Assembly: GCA_023393265.1 (NCBI GenBank) | Contig: JAEWME010000328.1 | Span: 1-14,195, forward strand | Reading direction: 5' to 3' | From: Bacteroidota bacterium | GTDB taxonomy: Bacteria; Bacteroidota; Bacteroidia; Bacteroidales; Prolixibacteraceae | DNA: 14,195 nucleotides | Translations under genes and position numbers: made by a program | The notes under the pieces: model-generated | What the model was told of the DNA's origin: nothing | The model's database searches: none | What the model saw: the letters and a program-made list of their open reading frames with translations, nothing else | In this document: piece after piece, positions 1 through 6,178 of the stretch | Numbering within the stretch: position 1 is the stretch's first letter | Layout of the letters: each line of letters begins with the position of its first letter

Positions 1-1
1 T

Positions 2-805
2 CAGTTTGGCTCTAAGCTGAAGACCGAAAAACGCAAAGGGATCGAGTTGATTATTGCGCTGGACGTATCGAACAGTATGATGGCGGAAGACATTCAGCCC
101 AACCGTCTGGAAAGGGCGAAACGCGCCATTTCTCAGTTGGTTGACAAACTAAGCGACGACAAAATCGGGTTGATTGTGTTTGCCGGTGAAGCCTACACGC
201 AGTTGCCCATCACGGCTGATTATGTTTCGGCTAAGTTGTTTCTGAATGCTATCAGCCCGCAAATGGTGCCAACGCAGGGAACTGCCATTGGTGCCGCCAT
301 CGAACTGGGGATGAAATCTTTCAATCCGCAGTTTGCCGGGAGCAAAGCAATGATCATCATCACCGACGGCGAAAACCACGAAGACGATGCAGTGGGCGCA
401 GCTACCGAAGCAGCCAAACAAGGCATCACGATTTATACGCTAGGAATGGGGTTGCCACAGGGCGGACCAATACCCGAATTCAGTAACGGACAAAGAGGCT
501 ACCGCAAAGACAGGCAGGGGAACACCATTGTCACCAAGCTTGACGAAGAAATGCTACAAAAAATTGCTGAAGCCGGGAAGGGAGCCTACATCAGGGCAAA
601 CAATGCACAGGTAGGTCTGAATAACCTGTTCAGTGAAGTAAATAAAATGGAAAAAACAGAACTTGAAACGCAGATATACGCCGACTACGACGATAAATTC
701 CAATATTTCATCGCATTTGGTATTTTCCTGATTTTGGTCGACTTTTTGATCCTGGACAGGAAAAATAAATACCTGAAAAATTTCAAACTGTTTGGGGAAA
801 GATAA
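2..805 (+). CDS. batB: BatB-like von Willebrand factor A domain membrane protein (5' end cut by window)
   Basis: The reading frame is open to the first bases of the window, so the start codon and the N-terminal membrane segments lie upstream; 267 residues are visible. A VWA fold is shown by the MIDAS motif DVSNS (visible residues 21-25), the Thr of PTQGT, and the ITDGEN strand, which together would hold a divalent metal ion. The visible protein begins with QFGSKL and a lysine/arginine-rich stretch typical of BatA/BatB just after their membrane segments, and it ends with one hydrophobic helix (FQYFIAFGIFLILVDFLIL) and a basic tail. Hence the VWA domain would sit between membrane anchors and face the periplasm. 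Bat proteins are associated with aerotolerance and envelope stress in Bacteroides and Leptospira, but the molecular role is unsettled. BatB rather than BatA is chosen because batC follows directly, 10 nt after the stop. A TTG at 47 is internal to the frame and is not the start. Confidence 0.9.
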   Translation, partial: QFGSKLKTEKRKGIELIIALDVSNSMMAEDIQPNRLERAKRAISQLVDKLSDDKIGLIVFAGEAYTQLPITADYVSAKLFLNAISPQMVPTQGTAIGAAIELGMKSFNPQFAGSKAMIIITDGENHEDDAVGAATEAAKQGITIYTLGMGLPQGGPIPEFSNGQRGYRKDRQGNTIVTKLDEEMLQKIAEAGKGAYIRANNAQVGLNNLFSEVNKMEKTELETQIYADYDDKFQYFIAFGIFLILVDFLILDRKNKYLKNFKLFGER

Positions 806-815
806 TTACAGAGGT

Positions 816-1589
816 ATGAAGCAAACTGGTATCATTATCGTTTTAATGTTGATTTGGGCAGGTTTGGCACAGGCCCAGAACGAACGAAAATTTATCCGTC
901 AGGGAAATAAATATTATCAGGAGGCCATGAAAAATGACCATCCCGATACGGTGCTGTTCAATAAATCGGAAATAGAGTACCGCAAGGCGCTGGAGAAAAA
1001 ACCGGATGACAATCAGTGGAATTTCAACATGGCTGATGCGCTGTATAAACAGCACAAGTTTGAAGAGTCGGGAGAGAAATTTAAAGAAATTGCCGACAAA
1101 ACTTCCAATAGGGTTGAAAAAAGCCGTGCGCTGCACAACCTGGGTAATTCGCTGCTTATGAACAACAAGCTGGATGAAAGCATCAGCGCCTATAAAGAAG
1201 CGCTGCGCAACAACCCTGGTGACCTGGAGACCAAATACAACCTGTTGTATGCCATGAACAAGAAAAAACAGCAAGAGCAGAAACAACAGCAGCAGCAAAA
1301 AAATCAGGATCAGAATAAAGATAAAAACAAAGATCAGGATAAAAACAAGGACCAGAACAAGGATCAAAATAAAGATCAGAAGGATCAGAATAAAGACCAG
1401 AATCAACAGAATAAGGACCAGCAAAAGCAGAATCAGCAGCAACAGCAACAGCAGCAAAACAAGATTTCGAGACAAAATGCGGAGCAGATGCTTCAGGCGC
1501 TCGAAAACAACGAAAAGAAAATTCAGGACAAAGTGAAGAAAATGCAGGCGCTGAAAGCACAATCGAAAAAGGTTGACAAAGACTGGTAG
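816..1589 (+). CDS. batC: BatC-like TPR protein with Q/N/K/D-rich tail
   Basis: A 257-residue protein with a signal peptide (hydrophobic residues 5-20, cleavage likely after AQA), so it is exported. Two to three TPR-like helical repeats follow, the clearest at residues 104-137 (SRALHNLGNSLLMNNKLDES then SISAYKEALRNNP). Residues 149-215 are almost only Lys, Gln, Asn and Asp. A predicted helix near 219-250 (QNAEQMLQALENNEKKIQ) ends the protein. TPRs mediate protein contacts, so a scaffold role in a Bat complex with BatB, BatD and BatE is inferred. The start is ATG 816, preceded by AGAGG at a short distance; the frame is open from a TTG at 792 inside batB, but that start would spoil the signal peptide. 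The position between batB and batD supports the name. The product of this gene is often the least conserved of the operon. Confidence 0.85.
   Translation: MKQTGIIIVLMLIWAGLAQAQNERKFIRQGNKYYQEAMKNDHPDTVLFNKSEIEYRKALEKKPDDNQWNFNMADALYKQHKFEESGEKFKEIADKTSNRVEKSRALHNLGNSLLMNNKLDESISAYKEALRNNPGDLETKYNLLYAMNKKKQQEQKQQQQQKNQDQNKDKNKDQDKNKDQNKDQNKDQKDQNKDQNQQNKDQQKQNQQQQQQQQNKISRQNAEQMLQALENNEKKIQDKVKKMQALKAQSKKVDKDW
1260..1463 (+). repeat. Low-complexity in-frame repeat encoding the Q/N/K/D tract of BatC
   Basis: About 200 nt made of degenerate units such as GATCAGAATAAA and AACAAGGACCAG, passing into CAG/CAA runs at 1434-1460. It codes for residues 149-215 of BatC. The units vary at third codon positions while the residues stay KDQN-like, so the protein composition looks kept although the DNA repeat is imperfect. 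Length change by slippage is plausible and would stay in frame only in multiples of three. Confidence 0.8.
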
Positions 1590-1727
1590 AAGACATGCTG
1601 AAGTCAGAAGTCAGAAAAAGCACTCCTTCACTTGTAAAAAACCGGGCGGCAGCAACATGTTGATTTGGAACTTGAGTTAGTGAACTGTAATTTTATCGCG
1701 ATTTAGAAAAGCATAGCTTGAAAGGAT
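1590..1727 (+). other. 138-nt gap inside the bat operon with a short heptamer repeat
   Basis: No credible gene lies here. GAAGTCA occurs twice head to tail (1600-1606, 1607-1613), followed by the related GAAAAAG. The rest is unremarkable until the promoter-like pair at 1664-1695. The gap is long compared with the 10 and 18 nt that separate the other bat genes here. Confidence 0.6.
1664..1695 (+). promoter_or_regulatory. Possible internal promoter ahead of batD
   Basis: TTTG (1664-1667) lies 20 nt before TAATTTTA (1688-1695), matching the Bacteroidota -33/-7 arrangement TTTG and TAnnTTTG except for the last base. Transcription would start near 1702, about 25 nt before the batD ATG. This would allow batD-batE to be made apart from batB-batC. 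In an AT-rich gap such a match can arise by chance. Confidence 0.35.
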
Positions 1728-3566
1728 ATGATCAGAAAGATTAAAGTACTGATTTTTTTAATGTTCGCAGCGCTGGCAACTATGGCCGACAAAGTAGACT
1801 TTGTCATGGAAGGGCCTGAAGCCGTATCGCTGGGCGAACAGTTTAGGTTGGGTTTTACGGTCAATCAGCAAGGAACTGACCTTCAATTACCCGACCTCTC
1901 GAATTTCGACGTTTTAATGGGGCCTTCCACCTCGCAGAGTTTCAGCTCGCAGATCATCAACGGAAAGGCCACGCAGTCGTACAGTTTTTCGTACACGTTT
2001 ATTTTGCGTGCAAAAAAGGAAGGTAAATTCACCATCAGGCCTGCCTCGATCAAAGTAGGCGGAAAAACCTACGAATCGAACAGCATGGAGATTCAGGTTG
2101 TGAAAGGCCAGCCGCAACAGCAGCAATCATCTTCGGGTGGTGGCGGTGGGCAAGCTGCAAGCCAGCAGGGCAACAGCGACACACCAACCGGAACCATCAG
2201 CAAAGAGAACCTCTTTGTTCGCGTAGCCGTCGATAAAACAAACGTATCGAAGGGAGAGCAAATCATGGCAACCGTAAAAATATACGTCAGCCCGAATGTC
2301 GCGCTCAATGGTTTCGACGACGTGAAACTCCCTTCGTATGAAGGTTTTTGGACGAAAGAAATTGAAATTCCGACACAGGTTAATTTTAGCAGGGAAGTAT
2401 ACAATGGTCGTATTTACCAGGTTGGTACCCTGAAAAAAACCATATTGTTTCCGCAACAAACCGGCAACATCCGCATCGATCCTTTCGAAATAAGTTGCCT
2501 CATACGCCAGCGCGTTCGCCAGCAGCAGAGTTTCTTCGACGATTTCTTCGATAACTACCGCATGGTAAAAGCTAAAGTGGTGAGCGATCCGCTTGTTATC
2601 AGCGTGAAAGATCTGCCCAACCAGCCAGCCGGATTCAACGGCGCGGTGGGTAATTTTAGTGTCACCAGTTCCATCGACAAAACCGAACTGAAATCGAACG
2701 AAGCAGTTACGCTGAAACTAACTGTGAGCGGAAGCGGAAACTTAAGCCTGATTAATCCGCCCAAGCTTGAATTGCCGCAGGATTTTGAAGCTTACGACCC
2801 GAAAACAACCGATAAATCCATTGCAAGCGATAACGGACTTTCAGGCTCTATCACTTTCGAATACCTTTTTATTCCGCGCTATGCCGGAAACTTTACCATT
2901 CCTTCCATCCCGTTCGTATTCTTCAATCCGTCGACACGCCAGTTCGAAACACGTTCGACAGAAGCTTACAATATACGCGTAGCCAAAGGCAGCGACGATC
3001 AGGGTGGTTCGATGGTCAGTTCATTCTCGAAAGAAGATGTGAAAATGATCGGGAAAGACATCCGCTTCATCAGGCAAAACAATGCGAAACTGAAGCCAAA
3101 AGGAAGCTCGTTCTACGGAACATTCGAGTTTTACCTGATTTATATTCTCAGCCTTGCCGGTTTTGCGGCCTTTTATGTGATCAACCGGAAGAAAATTAAA
3201 GAAAGCGCCAACATCGCGCTGATGAAAAACAAGCGGGCCAACAGGGTAGCGCTTAAACGTCTGAAAGAAGCTTCGGAACACCTGAAGAATAACAAAGCAG
3301 AGCAATTCTACGAATCTGTAATCAAGGCGTTGTGGGGTTACCTGAGCGATAAACTGTCGATCCCGGTAGCCGAACTGAACCGCGACAAAGCTTCGGTCAG
3401 CCTGCTTGCCAGAGGCGTTGAACAGGAAACTGTAAACGAATTGATGAAAATCATTGACGACTGCGAGTTTGCCCGCTATGCTCCGGCAGCATTTTCGGGA
3501 ACGATGAAAGAAGTGTATGACGGCGCAGCCCGCCTGATGGGAATCTTCGAAAAACAAATTCGGTAA
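1728..3566 (+). CDS. batD: BatD-like periplasmic protein with C-terminal membrane anchor
   Basis: A 612-residue protein beginning with a signal peptide (residues 1-20, ending ALATMA). The body consists of beta-rich, Ig-like stretches: about 22-126, then a flexible linker rich in Gln, Ser and Gly (128-156), then about 158-295 and 308-418. One strong transmembrane helix lies at about 466-486 (FYLIYILSLAGFAAFYVI). It is followed by a basic, helical cytoplasmic tail of about 125 residues (NRKKIKESAN onward) with LWGYLSDKLSIPVAELNRD, a pattern usual at the end of BatD/BatA-linked oxygen-tolerance proteins. Order and length agree with the BatD family. It is thought to be the large periplasmic part of the Bat system; the exact activity is unknown. 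batE follows 18 nt downstream, so the two are surely cotranscribed. The start codon is the first ATG in frame and gives a good signal peptide. Confidence 0.9.
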   Translation: MIRKIKVLIFLMFAALATMADKVDFVMEGPEAVSLGEQFRLGFTVNQQGTDLQLPDLSNFDVLMGPSTSQSFSSQIINGKATQSYSFSYTFILRAKKEGKFTIRPASIKVGGKTYESNSMEIQVVKGQPQQQQSSSGGGGGQAASQQGNSDTPTGTISKENLFVRVAVDKTNVSKGEQIMATVKIYVSPNVALNGFDDVKLPSYEGFWTKEIEIPTQVNFSREVYNGRIYQVGTLKKTILFPQQTGNIRIDPFEISCLIRQRVRQQQSFFDDFFDNYRMVKAKVVSDPLVISVKDLPNQPAGFNGAVGNFSVTSSIDKTELKSNEAVTLKLTVSGSGNLSLINPPKLELPQDFEAYDPKTTDKSIASDNGLSGSITFEYLFIPRYAGNFTIPSIPFVFFNPSTRQFETRSTEAYNIRVAKGSDDQGGSMVSSFSKEDVKMIGKDIRFIRQNNAKLKPKGSSFYGTFEFYLIYILSLAGFAAFYVINRKKIKESANIALMKNKRANRVALKRLKEASEHLKNNKAEQFYESVIKALWGYLSDKLSIPVAELNRDKASVSLLARGVEQETVNELMKIIDDCEFARYAPAAFSGTMKEVYDGAARLMGIFEKQIR

Positions 3567-3584
3567 CCGCAAAAACAAGACAGG

Positions 3585-4334
3585 ATGAAACGATTGATCA
3601 ATACTATACTCGCTGTGTTACTCTGTGCAACGGTTTTTGCACAGGACGACCTGCTCCAGAAAGCCAACGATTTTTATACGAAAGAACAATACAAGCAGGC
3701 AATTGACACCTACAACCAGATTCTGATGACCAATATGGAATCGCCCGAAGTATATTTCAACCTGGGCAATGCCTATTACAAATCAGGACAATACACACAG
3801 GCTATCCTGAATTATGAAAGGGCCAAATTATTGTCGCCCAATGACGAAGACATTACTTTCAACCTCCAGATTGCCAATCAGAAAGTGGTGGATTCAATTC
3901 AGGAACTGCCCGGATTCTTCGTTTTCCGCTGGTGGAATTCGCTTGTTAACAGTCATTCAACTGACACCTGGGCTGTCATGAGTGTAATCGGTTTTATTTT
4001 ATTCCTGATAATGCTCGGGTTTTACTTTTTTGCCCGCACAGGAGACATCCGGCGAATCACATTTTGGGCTGGCTGTTTCCTGATTTTATTTTCGGGGCTC
4101 ACCTGGTCGTTTGCCGCGAAGCAAAAAGCCAGGCTGATAAACCACGACTACGCCATCGTGATGCAACCCACGGTTACCGTGAAAAGTTCACCTTCGGAAA
4201 AGGGGACCAACCTGTTTGTTGTTCATGAAGGATTGAAAGTGCGCATCACCGATAAAATCGGAGAGTGGGTGGAAATCAGGCTTGCAGACGGTAATAAAGG
4301 ATGGGCGCTTATCGAAACGGTGGAAAGAATTTAA
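3585..4334 (+). CDS. batE: BatE-like TPR, two-TM and SH3-domain protein
   Basis: A 249-residue protein. A signal peptide (1-19, ending TVFA) is followed by a TPR pair at about 20-90, including SPEVYFNLGNAYYKSGQYTQ. A hydrophobic stretch with FFVFRWWNSL (110-119) precedes two transmembrane helices (about 130-150 and 157-175). A C-terminal bacterial SH3-like domain runs from about 188 to 245, with the usual pattern of a conserved 'VKSSPS' turn and the strand end 'NKGWALI'. The order TPR, TM, TM, SH3 is the hallmark of BatE in Bacteroidota. The SH3 part may touch peptidoglycan or a partner peptide; this is inference. It is the last gene of the bat operon here and is followed by a hairpin with a T-rich stretch. 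The start is ATG 3585 after ACAGG. Confidence 0.88.
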   Translation: MKRLINTILAVLLCATVFAQDDLLQKANDFYTKEQYKQAIDTYNQILMTNMESPEVYFNLGNAYYKSGQYTQAILNYERAKLLSPNDEDITFNLQIANQKVVDSIQELPGFFVFRWWNSLVNSHSTDTWAVMSVIGFILFLIMLGFYFFARTGDIRRITFWAGCFLILFSGLTWSFAAKQKARLINHDYAIVMQPTVTVKSSPSEKGTNLFVVHEGLKVRITDKIGEWVEIRLADGNKGWALIETVERI

Positions 4335-4356
4335 AAAAATTATCATTAATATGGCC

Positions 4357-4404
4357 ATTGCCAGGTTGATTATACTGATCGGCCTGGCAATTTGCTTTAT
4401 TTTG
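4357..4404 (+). terminator. Probable terminator after batE
   Basis: A perfect 9-bp inverted repeat (ATTGCCAGG 4357-4365, CCTGGCAAT 4383-4391) with a 17-nt loop is followed by a T-rich run (TTTGCTTTATTTTG to 4404). It lies 22 nt after the batE stop. The loop is long and the T-run is broken, so read-through into fabI is possible. Confidence 0.55.
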
Positions 4405-4410
4405 CAACCC

Positions 4411-4440
4411 ATAACAACCATTTCTGGTAATGGTTGTTAT
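4411..4440 (+). promoter_or_regulatory. Perfect 10-bp inverted repeat upstream of fabI (operator or leader hairpin)
   Basis: ATAACAACCA (4411-4420) and TGGTTGTTAT (4431-4440) are exact reverse complements around a 10-nt spacer, ending 21 nt before the fabI start. No T-run follows, so it does not look like a second terminator. The half-site spacing of about two helical turns (20 nt centre to centre) would suit a dimeric regulator; a leader hairpin is the alternative. No regulator can be named from the sequence. Confidence 0.45.
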
Positions 4441-4461
4441 ATCTATTCAAAAATTTAAACT

Positions 4462-5334
4462 ATGGCTTACAATTTACTGAAAGGCAAAAGGGGAATTATT
4501 TTCGGCGCACTGAATGCCGACTCAATTGCCTGGAAAGTTGCCCAAAAGGCTTACGATGAAGGAGCAACCTTCACATTAACCAACACAGGTGTAGCAATGC
4601 GGATGGGCGATACGGCCAAGCTGGCCGAGGCCTGCAACACCATTGCCATCGAAGCGGATGCAACCAGTGTTGAAGACCTCGAAAATCTCTACAAAAAATC
4701 GATGGAGTTTTTGGGAGGTAAAATCGACTTTGTGCTTCATTCTATCGGGATGTCGCCTAATGTGAGAAAAGGACGCCATTACAGCGATCTCGACTACAAC
4801 TTTCTGGAAAAAACGCTTGATGTTTCGGCGATTTCTTTCCACAAAGTGTTGCAGGTAGCCCGCAAACTCGACGCCATCAACGATTGGGGATCGGTAGTTG
4901 CACTCTCGTATGTTGCCGCCCAGCGTACCTTCTACGGGTATAACGACATGGCCGATGCCAAAGCATTACTTGAGTCGATTGCCCGCAGTTTCGGCTACAT
5001 CTACGGACGGGAACGCCGCGTGAGAATCAACACAGTATCGCAGTCGCCAACCCTCACCACTGCCGGTAGCGGCGTAAAAGGGATGGACAAACTGATGGAC
5101 TTCTCGGAACGAATGGCTCCGCTGGGTAATGCCGATGGCGACGAATGTGCCGACTATTGTATCACACTTTTCTCCGACCTGACAAAGAAAGTGACCATGC
5201 AAAACCTTTTCCACGATGGAGGTTTCTCCTCAATGGGAATGAGTTTGCGTGCACTTACCCAGTATGAGAAAGGACTTGGATGCAACTGCGAATGCGGCGC
5301 CGACGAACCTTGCGACGATCACCAGTACGATTAA
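4462..5334 (+). CDS. fabI: Enoyl-[acyl-carrier-protein] reductase (NADH), FabI type, with Cys-rich tail
   Basis: A 290-residue short-chain dehydrogenase-like enzyme that reduces trans-2-enoyl-ACP in the last step of each fatty acid elongation round, in the cytoplasm. The FabI-type nucleotide motif is GALNADSIAW (15-24), a divergent form of the glycine-rich loop. The substrate/catalytic set is Y150, Y160 and K167, with the Y-x6-K spacing seen in FabI (E. coli Y146, Y156, K163). SQSP (193-196) and TTAGSG (199-204) belong to the flexible substrate-binding loop region. HDGGFSSMGM (251-260) is near the end of the conserved core. After residue 272 comes an 18-residue tail with Cys 274, 276, 278 and 284 and His 287, which is not part of the usual FabI fold. 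The gene has its own terminator downstream and hairpins upstream. The start ATG 4462 gives the usual MAYNLLKGKRG opening. Confidence 0.95.
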   Translation: MAYNLLKGKRGIIFGALNADSIAWKVAQKAYDEGATFTLTNTGVAMRMGDTAKLAEACNTIAIEADATSVEDLENLYKKSMEFLGGKIDFVLHSIGMSPNVRKGRHYSDLDYNFLEKTLDVSAISFHKVLQVARKLDAINDWGSVVALSYVAAQRTFYGYNDMADAKALLESIARSFGYIYGRERRVRINTVSQSPTLTTAGSGVKGMDKLMDFSERMAPLGNADGDECADYCITLFSDLTKKVTMQNLFHDGGFSSMGMSLRALTQYEKGLGCNCECGADEPCDDHQYD

Positions 5335-5356
5335 AACAGCAACTTTCCATAACGAC

Positions 5357-5383
5357 AAAAACCGGCTCATCACCGGTTTTTTT
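5357..5383. terminator. Bidirectional intrinsic terminator between fabI and iorB
   Basis: AAAAACCGG (5357-5365) and CCGGTTTTT (5373-5381) are exact reverse complements with a 7-nt loop. On the + strand the stem ends in seven T (5377-5383). On the minus strand the stem also ends in five T. It therefore can stop transcription of fabI and of the convergent iorA-iorB operon, whose last stop codon lies about 100 nt away. Confidence 0.85.
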
Positions 5384-5483
5384 ATTTTTATGTTGTCCTG
5401 AAAGTTTTTTTCAATAGGCCCCGGAAGTCCAATTTCCAGGTCAAATTTTCCGCTTCTGTTTTCAGGAATCAAATTCAATCGGG

Positions 5484-6065
5484 TTATCTGTTTTGCTCGG
5501 CAAACTGGCGTCCGCGTCTCAGCGCATCCAGGTTCAGGTCAACAACCTCCTGGCCTTTCCGGGCAAAAATGGTTCGGATACCATTCTCAATTTTCGAAAA
5601 CTCAATGTCGATAAACGGAGAGGCAGCTCCCAGCATCACCATATTCGAAGCACGGCTACTGCCCACTTCTTTGGCAATGGCGTCGGCATCGATGGCAATA
5701 TAACGCGGGAATTTGCGGATTTCCCCCATCACCTGATCGATTTCCGGATAGTTTGGAATGTTGACAAAAGGCGTAACATTGGTTACGAGGTATCCCGTTT
5801 CCGACAAATAGGGCAGGTAACGAAGCGATTCCATTGGTTCAACGGAAAGAATCAAATCGGCCGATCCTCCGGGAATCAAATCCGAAGCAATAGTTTTGTC
5901 CGAAATGCGGAGATGCGAATACACTGCCCCGCCCCGTTGGCTCATTCCATGTGTCTCTGCCTGTTTGATCAGCAGGTTGTCGGCCAGCGCGGCCTCGCCA
6001 AGCACAGTGGCAATCGACAAAATTCCTTGTCCGCCCACTCCTGCCAGTATGATGTCTGATTTCAT
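5484..6065 (-). CDS. iorB: Indolepyruvate oxidoreductase subunit beta (IorB)
   Basis: A 193-residue protein of the pyruvate ferredoxin/flavodoxin oxidoreductase gamma-domain family. It opens with a Rossmann-like strand and glycine loop (DIILAGVGGQGILSIA, residues 4-19; GVGGQG at 9-14). It also has AETHGMSQRGGAVYSHLR, a motif typical of the small subunit of 2-oxoacid oxidoreductases. With IorA it would oxidatively decarboxylate aryl-pyruvates (indolepyruvate, phenylpyruvate) to the aryl-acetyl-CoA, passing electrons to ferredoxin, in amino acid breakdown or, in reverse, in synthesis. Cytoplasmic, with no signal peptide. It is read 113 nt downstream of iorA on the same strand and ends about 100 nt from a bidirectional terminator. 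Length fits the family. The start ATG (complement of 6063-6065) follows an AT-rich stretch with no clear Shine-Dalgarno sequence, as is common in Bacteroidota. Confidence 0.92.
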   Translation of the reverse strand: MKSDIILAGVGGQGILSIATVLGEAALADNLLIKQAETHGMSQRGGAVYSHLRISDKTIASDLIPGGSADLILSVEPMESLRYLPYLSETGYLVTNVTPFVNIPNYPEIDQVMGEIRKFPRYIAIDADAIAKEVGSSRASNMVMLGAASPFIDIEFSKIENGIRTIFARKGQEVVDLNLDALRRGRQFAEQNR

Positions 6066-6178
6066 AATATTAATAATTTAGGTTGTTTCTGGTTACGAGG
6101 TGCGAGTTTCGGGTTTATGCGCAACCCGGACCATGCAACGCGCAACTTCTTTCACTGGTTACTGCTACTTAACACTGA
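6066..6178 (-). other. iorA-iorB spacer with degenerate 7-nt periodicity and a small hairpin
   Basis: No gene is seen. From 6091 to 6147 the + strand breaks into roughly 7-nt units ending in CG or a relative of it: GGTTACG, AGGTGCG, AGTTTCG, then after a 10-nt step CAACCCG, GACCATG, CAACGCG, CAACTTC. CGGGTT (6110-6115) and AACCCG (6123-6128) form an inverted repeat with a 7-nt loop. The unit sense changes at the hairpin, so the second half is roughly the reverse complement of the first. The gap is unusually long for two subunits of one enzyme. Confidence 0.4.

Noticed and set aside
843..1562. Long minus-strand open frame opposite batC
   Set aside because: It is the complement of the low-complexity repeat, giving runs of Leu/Ile/Val; batC on the + strand has a signal peptide, TPRs and operon context.
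5401..5470. Hairpin CCTGGAA/TTCCGGG downstream of iorB as its terminator
   Set aside because: No T-run follows on the minus strand; the bidirectional hairpin at 5357-5383 is a better candidate.
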